A DNA stretch of 5,320 bases from an uncultured Eubacteriales bacterium (GTDB lineage: Bacteria; Bacillota; Clostridia; Oscillospirales; Acutalibacteraceae): positions 1 to 5,320 of the forward strand of contig CAKSUE010000070.1 of assembly GCA_934501135.1 (NCBI GenBank). The letters are read 5' to 3'. Under the pieces are notes generated by a model that was not told the DNA's origin, ran no database searches, and saw only the letters and a list, made by a program, of their open reading frames with translations. Below, in pieces: positions 1 through 5,320 of the stretch (the first letter of the stretch is position 1; each line of letters begins with the position of its first letter). The translations under genes were made by a program, and so were the position numbers.

Positions 1-1
1 G

Positions 2-733
2 TCTGATTGCGTTATAAATGTAGGTGTATCTGGCCCTGGGGTTGTAAAATCGGCTTTATCAAGAACTGGTAACTGTAATTTATCTGAAGTTGCGGAAATT
101 ATAAAAAAGACTGCTTTTAAAATTACAAGAGCAGGGCAACTGGTTGCAATGGAGGCATCTAAAAGGCTTAGTGTACCATTTGGAATAGTAGATCTATCTT
201 TAGCCCCTACGCCAGCTGTTGGTGATTCTGTTGCATATATTTTAGAAGAAATAGGTTTAGAAGGATGCGGAGCACACGGTACTACAGCAACGTTAGCGCT
301 ACTAAATGATGCCGTTAAAAAAGGTGGTCTCATGGCTTCCTCTCATGTTGGAGGATTATCCGGAGCATTTATTCCTGTTTCAGAAGACACTGGAATGATT
401 AATGCTTCTAAAAATGGATGGCTTACATTAAATAAACTCGAAGCAATGACCTCTGTATGTTCAGTAGGTTTGGATATGATTGTTATTCCGGGTAACACCT
501 CTGCTGATATTATATCGGGAATTATTGCCGATGAAGCAGCAATAGGAATGATAAACTCGAAAACTACTGCTGTGAGAATTATTCCGGCAATTGGCAAATC
601 TATTGGTGATGAGCTTGATTTCGGTGGATTATTAGGCTCTGGACCAGTAATGCCGATAAATACTTTATCTCCAAGCAAATTTATAAAACGTGGTGGTCGT
701 ATTCCAGCACCTATTCAAAGTCTTAAAAATTGA
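2..733 (+). CDS. UPF0210/DUF711 (PFL family) protein, C-terminal part
   Basis: The reading frame is open from the left edge and ends at TGA 731-733, giving 243 visible residues. Family members are about 450 residues long, so the N-terminal half lies outside the window. The ATG at 149 is internal, because conserved sequence such as [10 protein letters not shown] (visible residues 6-15) precedes it. Other typical stretches are [16 protein letters not shown], the glycine-rich [37 protein letters not shown] and the closing [14 protein letters not shown], which looks like the family's normal C-terminus. From family knowledge, this is a conserved soluble cytoplasmic protein with a fold related to pyruvate formate-lyase, but its reaction is not established. 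It often follows a small ACT-domain (UPF0237) gene, which may lie to the left. It has no evident link to the ATPase operon downstream, from which it is separated by 226 bases. The family call is confident; the function is unknown. Confidence 0.88.
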   Translation, partial: SDCVINVGVSGPGVVKSALSRTGNCNLSEVAEIIKKTAFKITRAGQLVAMEASKRLSVPFGIVDLSLAPTPAVGDSVAYILEEIGLEGCGAHGTTATLALLNDAVKKGGLMASSHVGGLSGAFIPVSEDTGMINASKNGWLTLNKLEAMTSVCSVGLDMIVIPGNTSADIISGIIADEAAIGMINSKTTAVRIIPAIGKSIGDELDFGGLLGSGPVMPINTLSPSKFIKRGGRIPAPIQSLKN

Positions 734-801
734 CAAAATGCTACAAAATAATAACGTCTTATTATAAGAAATGTATATTGTAAAATGCGTTGTACAGGAA
801 T

Positions 802-850
802 ATAATACAATTGTGTTGGTACGTTTTAGTATTGTAATTATTGTTTTTTT
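802..850 (+). terminator. Weak candidate Rho-independent terminator after the UPF0210 gene
   Basis: The arms ATAATACAAT (802-811) and ATTGTAATTAT (831-841) pair over ten base pairs with one bulged base, around a 19-base loop. A run of seven T at 844-850 follows. The placement between an unrelated gene and the ATPase operon fits a terminator. The stem is almost entirely A/T and the loop is long, so it would be weak. It is the best candidate in the gap rather than a sure one. Confidence 0.33.
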
Positions 851-869
851 GCATAATACCATGAATTAT

Positions 870-898
870 CGGACATTAGCTCTGCTTTAGATTATTAT
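870..898 (+). promoter_or_regulatory. Candidate sigma-70/SigA promoter of the V-ATPase operon
   Basis: CGGACA (870-875) matches the -35 consensus at four of six bases. TATTAT (893-898) matches the -10 at five of six, and the spacer is 17 bases. Transcription would start near 905, leaving a leader of roughly 55 bases before the first ATG at 960. It lies downstream of the candidate terminator, where an operon promoter is expected. In AT-rich DNA such matches arise by chance, so support is moderate to low. Confidence 0.35.
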
Positions 899-959
899 TT
901 ATTTCAACTAAGTCACATATGTTTATAAGCGTATAATTACCTTTAAGGAGGGAATAAGT

Positions 960-1271
960 ATGAAAGATATGATTTCTAAAATTATTGATATGGATCAAAA
1001 AACCCGCGAGTTAACTGCCGAAACTCAGAAAAGTAAAGTTGATGCAGGTCAAGAAGTTGCTTTGATGAAAGAAAAAATTCGCGCGGACTACCTCACGAGG
1101 GCTCGCGAAAGAATAAAGATGAACCAGAAAACAGAAAAAAAGGCTGCTGATGAAGAATGGAAATCAATAAGCGAGAAACATAAAAAAATAGCAGAAAAGC
1201 TTAGCAATATTTATTCTAAAAAGTGTGATGAGTGGATAGACACAATTGTAAAACGTGTTATAGAGGAGTGA
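960..1271 (+). CDS. V-type ATPase G/H-like peripheral stalk protein
   Basis: This is a 103-residue, highly charged protein rich in Lys, Glu and Ala, with no membrane segment. After a short amphipathic N-terminus (MISKIIDMDQKTRELT, residues 4-19), residues 20-85 look like one long helix or coiled coil with few helix breakers. A final short amphipathic stretch (DEWIDTIVKRVIEE) ends it. Small coiled-coil proteins in this operon position are the G/H (AhaH-like; NtpF in Enterococcus hirae) partners of subunit E in the peripheral stalks that stop the A3B3 head rotating. The start is firm: TAAGGAGGGAAT (944-955) matches the anti-Shine-Dalgarno complement at ten of twelve positions, just upstream of ATG 960. 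The stop lies only 4 bases before the next ATG, so translation is probably coupled. Coiled-coil proteins have little diagnostic sequence, so the G/H assignment rests mainly on size, composition and operon position. Confidence 0.75.
   Translation: MKDMISKIIDMDQKTRELTAETQKSKVDAGQEVALMKEKIRADYLTRARERIKMNQKTEKKAADEEWKSISEKHKKIAEKLSNIYSKKCDEWIDTIVKRVIEE
1078..1109 (+). other. GC-rich inverted repeat inside the G/H-like gene
   Basis: TTCGCG (1078-1083) and CGCGAA (1104-1109) form a perfect six-base inverted repeat. Between them, CCT and AGG in CCTCACGAGG (1091-1100) can pair as an inner hairpin. This is a GC-rich island in otherwise AT-rich coding sequence. It encodes ordinary helix residues (around Ile40 to Glu50), so it may be only codon choice. 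A role in mRNA structure is possible but unproven. Confidence 0.3.
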
Positions 1272-1275
1272 TTAC

Positions 1276-2313
1276 ATGGTTTCCTCATACGCAGCAAATG
1301 CTATACTTGCAAAAGCAAGAGCTATGTATGGAAAAAGGCTTACTGATGAGAACTATTCAGATTTACTTGGATGTAATGATGTTAAAGAGGTGGCCATTTA
1401 TCTAAAAAATTACACTAACTATTCAAATGTGCTGGCTAATTTAAATGAAAATGATGTGCATAGAGGACAGCTCGAAGTGCTGTTAAAGAAAAAATTATTT
1501 AATGACTTTGCTGTGTTAGGTAGATATGAAGTATCTATTCGTGAAGGCCTTTCAGTTTATATTATTGCAAGAATGGAAATCGAACAGATAATGCATTGCT
1601 TAATGCTTTATTGTGCCCATAGAACTGATGAATATATTCAAACTGTTCCAATGTTTTTTAACAAACATACTCATATAGATCTTCCTGCACTTACAAAAAT
1701 AAAAAACTACGATGATTTTTTACAGGCCATTAAGTCTACCCCTTATTATAAGCTTCTAGAACCATTTAGGCCTAGAGGGAATGATCTTATTAGTCTTACA
1801 ATGATTGAAACTGTTCTATATTCTTATCTATTTGATAACACATTCAAAATTATAGAACAATATAAAAGTAAAAAGGCCAGAAAAGAACTTAAAAATATTT
1901 TTAATGCCTATATAGATTTCAATAACCTTGTTAGAATTATTAGATTAAAAAAGTACTATAGTCCTGATGAGGACTATATAAGGGACTCTCTGTTCCCTTA
2001 CGGTACTATTAGTAATAAAAAACTGGATTCTTTAATAAAAGCTAAATCTGTAGATGAAGTTAATTCTATAATGCAAACAACTACCTTTGGAAAAAGAATA
2101 GTTGGAATAGAATACGATTATATAGACGAATTACCTACTAAAGTTAAATTTTCTAAATGTAAACATTTTATAAGATATTCAATTAACCCACCGGTTGTGA
2201 TGCTTTCGTATATATTACTAACCGAGATCGAGCTTTCTAACATTATCAACATTATAGAAGGTATAAGATATAAGCTACCCAGAGATGAGATTAAAAAAAT
2301 GTTAACTTGCTAA
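1276..2313 (+). CDS. ntpC: V-type ATP synthase subunit C
   Basis: This 345-residue soluble protein matches the usual length of the bacterial/archaeal subunit C (eukaryotic subunit d, AC39) family. The family makes a three-domain, all-helical funnel that sits on the K ring and receives the central shaft (subunits D and F). The N-terminus SYAANAILAKARAMYGKRLT, then YSDLLGCNDVKEVAIYLKN, is the first-domain signature. AYIDFNNLVRIIRLKKYY (211-228) resembles the conserved D..N....R.K motif. The C-terminus has PPVVMLSYILLTEIELSNI (305-323) and RYKLPRDEIKKML, equivalent to the usual closing 'aYl..k..Ei.Ni' and 'lp.eeI' segments. The ribosome site GAGGAG (1263-1268) is inside the end of the preceding gene and ATG is 4 bases after its stop, which suggests translational coupling. 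The gene lies before subunit I, whereas in the E. hirae operon C comes after I, K and E. I see no damage or truncation. Confidence 0.93.
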   Translation: MVSSYAANAILAKARAMYGKRLTDENYSDLLGCNDVKEVAIYLKNYTNYSNVLANLNENDVHRGQLEVLLKKKLFNDFAVLGRYEVSIREGLSVYIIARMEIEQIMHCLMLYCAHRTDEYIQTVPMFFNKHTHIDLPALTKIKNYDDFLQAIKSTPYYKLLEPFRPRGNDLISLTMIETVLYSYLFDNTFKIIEQYKSKKARKELKNIFNAYIDFNNLVRIIRLKKYYSPDEDYIRDSLFPYGTISNKKLDSLIKAKSVDEVNSIMQTTTFGKRIVGIEYDYIDELPTKVKFSKCKHFIRYSINPPVVMLSYILLTEIELSNIINIIEGIRYKLPRDEIKKMLTC

Positions 2314-2324
2314 ATCTCATTTTT
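2285..2324 (+). other. Inverted repeat with T-run across the ntpC stop codon
   Basis: ATGAGATT (2285-2292) and AATCTCAT (2313-2320) are perfect eight-base complements around a 20-base loop, followed by TTTT (2321-2324). The structure begins in the last codons of subunit C, covers its TAA (2311-2313) and ends before the ribosome site of subunit I. It resembles a leaky intrinsic terminator, an attenuator or an mRNA processing hairpin. The loop is long and the stem AT-rich, so read-through must be common if the downstream genes rely on the same transcript. Confidence 0.35.
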
Positions 2325-2335
2325 AATTTGGTTAT

Positions 2336-2347
2336 AAAGGAAGTGAT
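2336..2347 (+). promoter_or_regulatory. Extended ribosome binding site fixing the TTG start of subunit I
   Basis: AAAGGAAGTGAT matches the anti-Shine-Dalgarno complement TAAGGAGGTGAT at ten of twelve positions and ends five bases before TTG 2353-2355. An in-frame TGA at 2344-2346 rules out any start further upstream. The next in-frame ATG is Met68, inside the conserved N-terminal domain. The TTG is therefore the start. Confidence 0.75.
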
Positions 2348-2352
2348 ATACA

Positions 2353-4290
2353 TTGTCTGTTTCAACCGTTAGAATTGTTAGTATTATAGGATTATTGTCA
2401 GAACTTGATAAGGTAATTAAATTCTGTGGAGAATCTCAAGTCTTTCATCCCGATAATGCTTTGTCTTTCTATGAAAACACAGAAAATTTTGTTCCTGTTT
2501 TAGATAAAAATCCTTATTCTGCTCCATTAAATGTTATAAAAGAAAATTTAATTATGGCCGGTAAAAGTTTAGAAAATGTAGATGTCCAAGATTTTAACGT
2601 TACTTCAAAACAAATTAACGATTATGTGGATTATTTGTCTGCTAAACATGGTAATTTAATAGAGCAAAAATCTATTATATCTCAAAAAATTGATCTCATA
2701 AATAAAAACATAAATGAATTGGAACATTTTCGTGAGGTTCCTATAGATTTAAAAGATATATCTTCATGTGAATATATTAAAGCCAGGTTCGGCAGTATTC
2801 CAAAGGAAAGCTTTGAAAAACTAAATGCTTACAGAGATAATCCTTATGTTTTGTTTTTCCCTTGTGGACATGATGATCATTTTTATTGGGGAATATATTT
2901 TGCACCTATTGATTTCATTGATGATATAGATAAAATTTTTCGGGGATTATACTTTGAGAAAATTGATGTTTCAATGTATAATGGTACTCCTGAAACTCAA
3001 ATAAAGGAACTTAAAGACACTATTGAGAAAGAAAAAAGAGAACTTATATCAATTGAAAAGAAAATAAATGCGTTTTGGAAAATTCAGCATGACCAGTGCA
3101 TGAGATTTTACTCAAAACTAGAAGAACTTAATACTTATTTTAGCATTAAATCTTATGTATCTAAATATAATAATAGTTTTATTCTTGTTGGCTGGATACC
3201 TATTGAATATGAAGATGAATTTTCTTCTAAACTAAAAAAAATGTTTGGAATAGAATTTGCAATTGAAAATGCTGAAGATGAGCTCAAATTTTCCCCTCCT
3301 GTTATATTAAAAAATAAGAAACTGTTTAAACCATTTGAATTCTTCGTTGATATGTATGGACTACCATCATATGACGAGATTGATCCTACTATTTTTGTAT
3401 CAATTGTATATACCATTTTATTTGGTATAATGTTCGGAGATGTAGGACAAGGGCTTGTATTAAGTATTGTTGGATATTTCATGTGGAAACTTAAACGTAT
3501 GGAATTAGGAAAAATATTAATACCGTGTGGTATTTCTTCTGCAATATTCGGTGTTGTATATGGTTCAGTTTTCGGACTTGAAAATTTATTAGATGGATTT
3601 TACAATAAGGTTTTTGGGTTAAATGAAAAGCCAATAGATGTTATGGAACCCAGTACAACAATGATGATTTTAGTCGCTGCTATTAGTATAGGCGTAGTAT
3701 TAATAATTATTTCTATGTTTATTAATATAATTTCATCGTTCAAACGAAAAAACTACGAGAATGCACTGTTTGGTCCCAATGGTCTTTGTGGATTAGTTTT
3801 TTATTCTTCCTTAATATTAGGGTTAGTTATTCAATTCGCTCTTAATATTAAAGTTATAACAATTCCATATATTATATTATTGATTATTCTCCCTCTAATT
3901 TGCATTGTCTTTAAAGGGATCCTCGGAAAACTTGTAATAAAAGATAAAAATTGGAAACCAGAGTCTATGGGAGATTATTTGTTAGAAAATATATTTGAAA
4001 TATTTGAAGTGTTGTTAAGTTACTTGTCAAATACTATGTCCTTTTTGCGAGTGGGTGCCTATGTATTAGTTCATGCAGGCATGATGCTAGCGGTTTCAGC
4101 ACTTGCTAGTATGACTACTGGAGTAGCATATATAATTATATTCGTAATTGGAAATATTATAGTTATAGCTCTTGAAGGATTATTGGTTGGTATACAAGTT
4201 TTAAGACTTAATTTCTATGAAATATTCAGTAGATTCTTTGAAGGTGAAGGACGTCCATTTAGTCCTGTTACTACTAAAAAAATTAAATAA
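2353..4290 (+). CDS. ntpI: V-type ATP synthase subunit I (membrane stator subunit a)
   Basis: This 645-residue protein has the normal length for the family. Residues 1 to about 335 form the cytoplasmic arm, with alpha/beta parts and two likely coiled-coil stretches (about 86-125 and 212-260); this arm binds the E and G/H stalk feet. The membrane half has about eight hydrophobic segments from residue 345 on. It opens with the signature FGIMFGDVGQG (357-367). SNTMSFLRVGAYVLVHAGM carries Arg566, aligned by motif with the essential proton-channel arginine (Arg735 of yeast Vph1). LEGLLVGIQVLRLNFYEIF carries Glu608 and Arg618, with the same ten-residue spacing as Vph1 Glu789 and Arg799. The C-terminal FFEGEGRPFSP (628-638) is typical. 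Together with the K ring it forms the two ion half-channels. It starts at TTG; a TTG start may lower its yield relative to K, which fits one copy per complex. No key residue is missing. Confidence 0.96.
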   Translation: MSVSTVRIVSIIGLLSELDKVIKFCGESQVFHPDNALSFYENTENFVPVLDKNPYSAPLNVIKENLIMAGKSLENVDVQDFNVTSKQINDYVDYLSAKHGNLIEQKSIISQKIDLINKNINELEHFREVPIDLKDISSCEYIKARFGSIPKESFEKLNAYRDNPYVLFFPCGHDDHFYWGIYFAPIDFIDDIDKIFRGLYFEKIDVSMYNGTPETQIKELKDTIEKEKRELISIEKKINAFWKIQHDQCMRFYSKLEELNTYFSIKSYVSKYNNSFILVGWIPIEYEDEFSSKLKKMFGIEFAIENAEDELKFSPPVILKNKKLFKPFEFFVDMYGLPSYDEIDPTIFVSIVYTILFGIMFGDVGQGLVLSIVGYFMWKLKRMELGKILIPCGISSAIFGVVYGSVFGLENLLDGFYNKVFGLNEKPIDVMEPSTTMMILVAAISIGVVLIIISMFINIISSFKRKNYENALFGPNGLCGLVFYSSLILGLVIQFALNIKVITIPYIILLIILPLICIVFKGILGKLVIKDKNWKPESMGDYLLENIFEIFEVLLSYLSNTMSFLRVGAYVLVHAGMMLAVSALASMTTGVAYIIIFVIGNIIVIALEGLLVGIQVLRLNFYEIFSRFFEGEGRPFSPVTTKKIK

Positions 4291-4304
4291 ATTATATTAA
4301 TCTA

Positions 4305-4323
4305 TTAAACCCAATGGGTTTAA
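4305..4323 (+). repeat. Perfect 8-bp hairpin between subunit I and subunit K
   Basis: TTAAACCC (4305-4312) and GGGTTTAA (4316-4323) form a perfect stem with a three-base AAT loop. The hairpin sits in the longest gap of the operon (67 bases), 34 bases before the subunit K ATG. An A/T-rich tract, not a T-run, follows, so it is not a classic terminator on this strand. Its placement suggests a transcript processing or stabilising element at the 5' side of the K message. That role is inferred only. Confidence 0.5.
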
Positions 4324-4343
4324 AATATAAAATCAAAATTTTT

Positions 4344-4352
4344 GGAGGTTAT
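4344..4352 (+). promoter_or_regulatory. Strong ribosome binding site for subunit K
   Basis: GGAGGTTAT matches GGAGGTGAT at eight of nine positions and ends five bases before ATG 4358. The bases between the I-K hairpin and this site (4324-4343) are nearly all A and T, hence probably unstructured. Both properties favour high translation, as needed for a subunit present in many copies per ring. Confidence 0.6.
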
Positions 4353-4357
4353 TTAAA

Positions 4358-4819
4358 ATGACAAACATTTTCTTAATTTTATTACCTATAGTACTTTTAG
4401 TTATATCCTTATTTGCATCTATCAAGTTCTTTAAGAAATCTGGAAATTGCAAGAAAGCCATTTCCTTACAATTAGCATCACTCGTATTTATATGTACTAT
4501 GTGTCTATCTGTAAGCACTATTGCATCTGCTACTAGTACAGATGTTCCAGAATCTTCTACTTCTGTCTCTGAAAACACAGAAGCTGCAAATAATAAGAGT
4601 GATATAAATAAAGGTTTGGCAATGATTGCTGCTTCTGTTGCTGTTGGAATTGCCGGAATTGCCGGAGGAATTGCTGTTGCTGCTGGCGCACCTGCTGCTA
4701 TTGCTGCTACTTCAGAAAATCCAAAATCTTTTGGTAAGTATATGGTTTTTGTAGCTTTAGGAGAAGGTATTGCTCTTTTTGGTGTTGTTATTGCAATTAT
4801 GATCATTCTAATGTCATAA
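4358..4819 (+). CDS. ntpK: V-type ATP synthase subunit K (rotor-ring proteolipid), divergent N-terminal hairpin
   Basis: This 153-residue membrane protein forms the ion-carrying rotor ring. The C-terminal half is a clear c-type hairpin: a glycine/alanine-rich helix (about 84-117, with GIAGIAGGIAVAAGAPAA), the polar cytoplasmic loop ATSENPKSFGK (117-127) and a last helix with VALGEGIALFG, whose Glu136 is the ion-binding carboxylate. The N-terminal half differs from Enterococcus NtpK. Hydrophobic segments at 3-22 and 36-58 flank a Lys-rich loop (23-33), with no glycine motif and no carboxylate. A Ser/Thr/Glu-rich linker (59-83) then follows. Charges suggest both termini outside and the Lys-rich loop inside, which preserves the four-helix V-type topology with a large external loop. 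ASA (56-58) could instead be a signal peptidase I site. A nine-base unit GGAATTGCC is repeated at 4646-4663, within the glycine motif. From memory, Clostridia have similar long forms, so this is probably a lineage variant and not a broken gene. Confidence 0.9.
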   Translation: MTNIFLILLPIVLLVISLFASIKFFKKSGNCKKAISLQLASLVFICTMCLSVSTIASATSTDVPESSTSVSENTEAANNKSDINKGLAMIAASVAVGIAGIAGGIAVAAGAPAAIAATSENPKSFGKYMVFVALGEGIALFGVVIAIMIILMS

Positions 4820-4833
4820 AGAAGGTATGAATA

Positions 4834-5142
4834 ATGCGTTTTCATCTTATTAGTGATAATATTGATACTGTGGTTGGTATGAAACTTGCAGGGATACATG
4901 GTGTTCTTGTGCATGAATATGCTGAAACAAGGAAGGCCTTATCTGATGCAATGGAAATGGATGATGTGGCTGTTATATTGATGACAGAACGACTTGTTAA
5001 GCTTTGTCCAGATATAGTATATGACCTTAAATTAAATCGAAAACAGCCATTAATAGTCGAAATTCCTGATCGTCATGGAAACGGACGTACCAAAAATTCT
5101 ATAACAAGATATGTAAGAGAAGCTATTGGGGTTAAAATTTAG
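4834..5142 (+). CDS. ntpF: V-type ATP synthase subunit F
   Basis: This 102-residue soluble protein is the usual length for subunit F (atpF in other naming; ntpG in the E. hirae operon). F binds subunit D in the central rotating shaft and can modulate ATPase activity. The Rossmann-like fold signature is clear. A first strand and helix read FHLISDNIDTVVGMKLAGI (3-21), matching the family's 'iGd.dtv.GF.LaGi'. A central strand VAVILMTERLV (45-55) follows, then PLIVEIPDRHG (72-82) matching 'lP.iv.IP...g', and a C-terminal amphipathic helix (about 86-98). The ribosome site AAGAAGG (4819-4825) starts at the last base of the subunit K stop codon and lies eight bases before ATG 4834. An out-of-frame ATG at 4827 opens only a few codons. 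The gap to K is 14 bases, so the genes are co-transcribed. I see nothing anomalous. Confidence 0.94.
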   Translation: MRFHLISDNIDTVVGMKLAGIHGVLVHEYAETRKALSDAMEMDDVAVILMTERLVKLCPDIVYDLKLNRKQPLIVEIPDRHGNGRTKNSITRYVREAIGVKI

Positions 5143-5158
5143 TATAGGAGGTATTGCG

Positions 5159-5320
5159 ATGCCTAATCAAATTGGTAAAACAAGTAACTTTTTAAAGGCT
5201 ATAAATAAATATGCAGAAGAGCAAAGAACAAAAATAAAAAATGAAACAGAAAAATTTAAAAAAGAAGAAATCGAAAAAGCTGAATCTGAAATTTTGAATG
5301 ATGTATACATACTTATACAG
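5159..5320 (+). CDS. Probable V-type ATP synthase subunit E, N-terminal fragment
   Basis: A reading frame starts at ATG 5159, seven bases after a perfect AGGAGG (5146-5151), and runs open off the right edge, giving 54 residues. It starts MPNQIGKTSNFLKAINKYAE, then becomes a long Lys/Glu helix (about 20-45, EEQRTKIKNETEKFKKEEIE) ending AESEILNDVYILIQ. An N-terminal charged helix leading to a globular C-terminal domain is the architecture of peripheral stalk subunit E, which pairs with G/H and caps the A3B3 head. Position after F and, presumably, before A and B fits. Only the helical part is visible, and it could also belong to a second G/H-like stalk protein. A globular domain bringing the total to about 190-210 residues, encoded past the edge, would settle it as E. 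Confidence 0.7.
   Translation, partial: MPNQIGKTSNFLKAINKYAEEQRTKIKNETEKFKKEEIEKAESEILNDVYILIQ

Noticed and set aside
149..151. ATG 149 as the start of a 194-residue protein
   Set aside because: The frame is open to the left edge and upstream residues include conserved UPF0210 sequence ([10 protein letters not shown]), so this Met is internal.
343..678. Antisense reading frame of 111 residues
   Set aside because: It lies wholly inside the UPF0210 gene on the opposite strand and shows no recognisable domain.
730..735. Perfect TTGACA at the end of the UPF0210 gene
   Set aside because: No acceptable -10 element lies 16-18 bases downstream (AACGTC at 17), so it is not a supported promoter.
757..769. 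Palindrome TCTTATTATAAGA after the UPF0210 stop
   Set aside because: The stem is short and all but two pairs are A/T, with no following T-run; too weak to call a terminator or operator.
781..828. Alternative pairing of TAAAATGCGTTGTAC with GTACGTTTTA, competing with the terminator stem
   Set aside because: It needs several bulges; without covariation there is no case for a riboswitch or two-state leader, and it lies upstream of the likely operon start.
665..862. Antisense reading frame of 65 residues over the intergenic gap
   Set aside because: No convincing ribosome site, low-complexity Thr/Ile content and overlap with the UPF0210 3' end; likely chance in AT-rich DNA.
932..937. Perfect TATAAT just before the first ATPase gene
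   Set aside because: A start from it would fall in or next to the ribosome site, and no -35 match lies at normal spacing.
3153..3482. Antisense reading frame of 109 residues
   Set aside because: Shadow of subunit I, whose conserved motifs confirm the + strand frame.
4333..4914. Antisense reading frame of 193 residues
   Set aside because: It covers K and the start of F on the wrong strand; it is open because the + strand uses many GCT/GCA alanine codons.
1..5320. A wholly new biological system
   Set aside because: All complete genes from 960 on match V/A-type ATPase subunits or their stalk proteins, and the left gene is a known family of unknown function; novelty is confined to subunit K and the RNA structures.

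Overview
The window is AT-rich with strong Shine-Dalgarno sequences, a TTG start and short intergenic gaps, all on the + strand. It looks like a low-GC anaerobic Firmicute. The form of the ATPase rotor gene and the gene order point towards Clostridia, probably near the Ruminococcaceae/Oscillospiraceae, but no marker here fixes the genus.

Layout. Bases 2-733 are the C-terminal half of a UPF0210/DUF711 ('PFL family') protein of unknown biochemical role. A 226-base gap follows, holding a weak AT-rich terminator candidate (802-850) and a promoter candidate (870-898). From 960 to the right edge runs one tightly packed operon for a V/A-type rotary ATPase: a small coiled-coil stalk protein (960-1271, G/H-like), subunit C (1276-2313), the large membrane subunit I (2353-4290, TTG start), the rotor-ring subunit K (4358-4819), subunit F (4834-5142) and the start of a probable peripheral-stalk subunit E (5159 to the edge). 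The catalytic subunits A and B and the shaft subunit D are not in the window and would be expected just downstream.

How the genes work together. Subunit I and the K ring form the ion channel and rotor in the membrane. C sits as a socket between the ring and the central shaft (D and F). The E and G/H proteins form the peripheral stalks that hold the A3B3 head against I. The complex couples ATP hydrolysis or synthesis to H+ or Na+ transport.

Most unusual points. Subunit K has only one recognisable glycine-rich c-type hairpin, carrying the ion-binding Glu136. It is preceded by two hydrophobic segments without c-type motifs and a Ser/Thr/Glu-rich linker that begins at a possible signal peptidase site. 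The two longest gaps inside the operon (C-I and I-K) each carry an 8-bp perfect inverted repeat, placed where subunit stoichiometry changes most. I found no CRISPR array, mobile element, tRNA or rRNA, and no wholly undescribed system.
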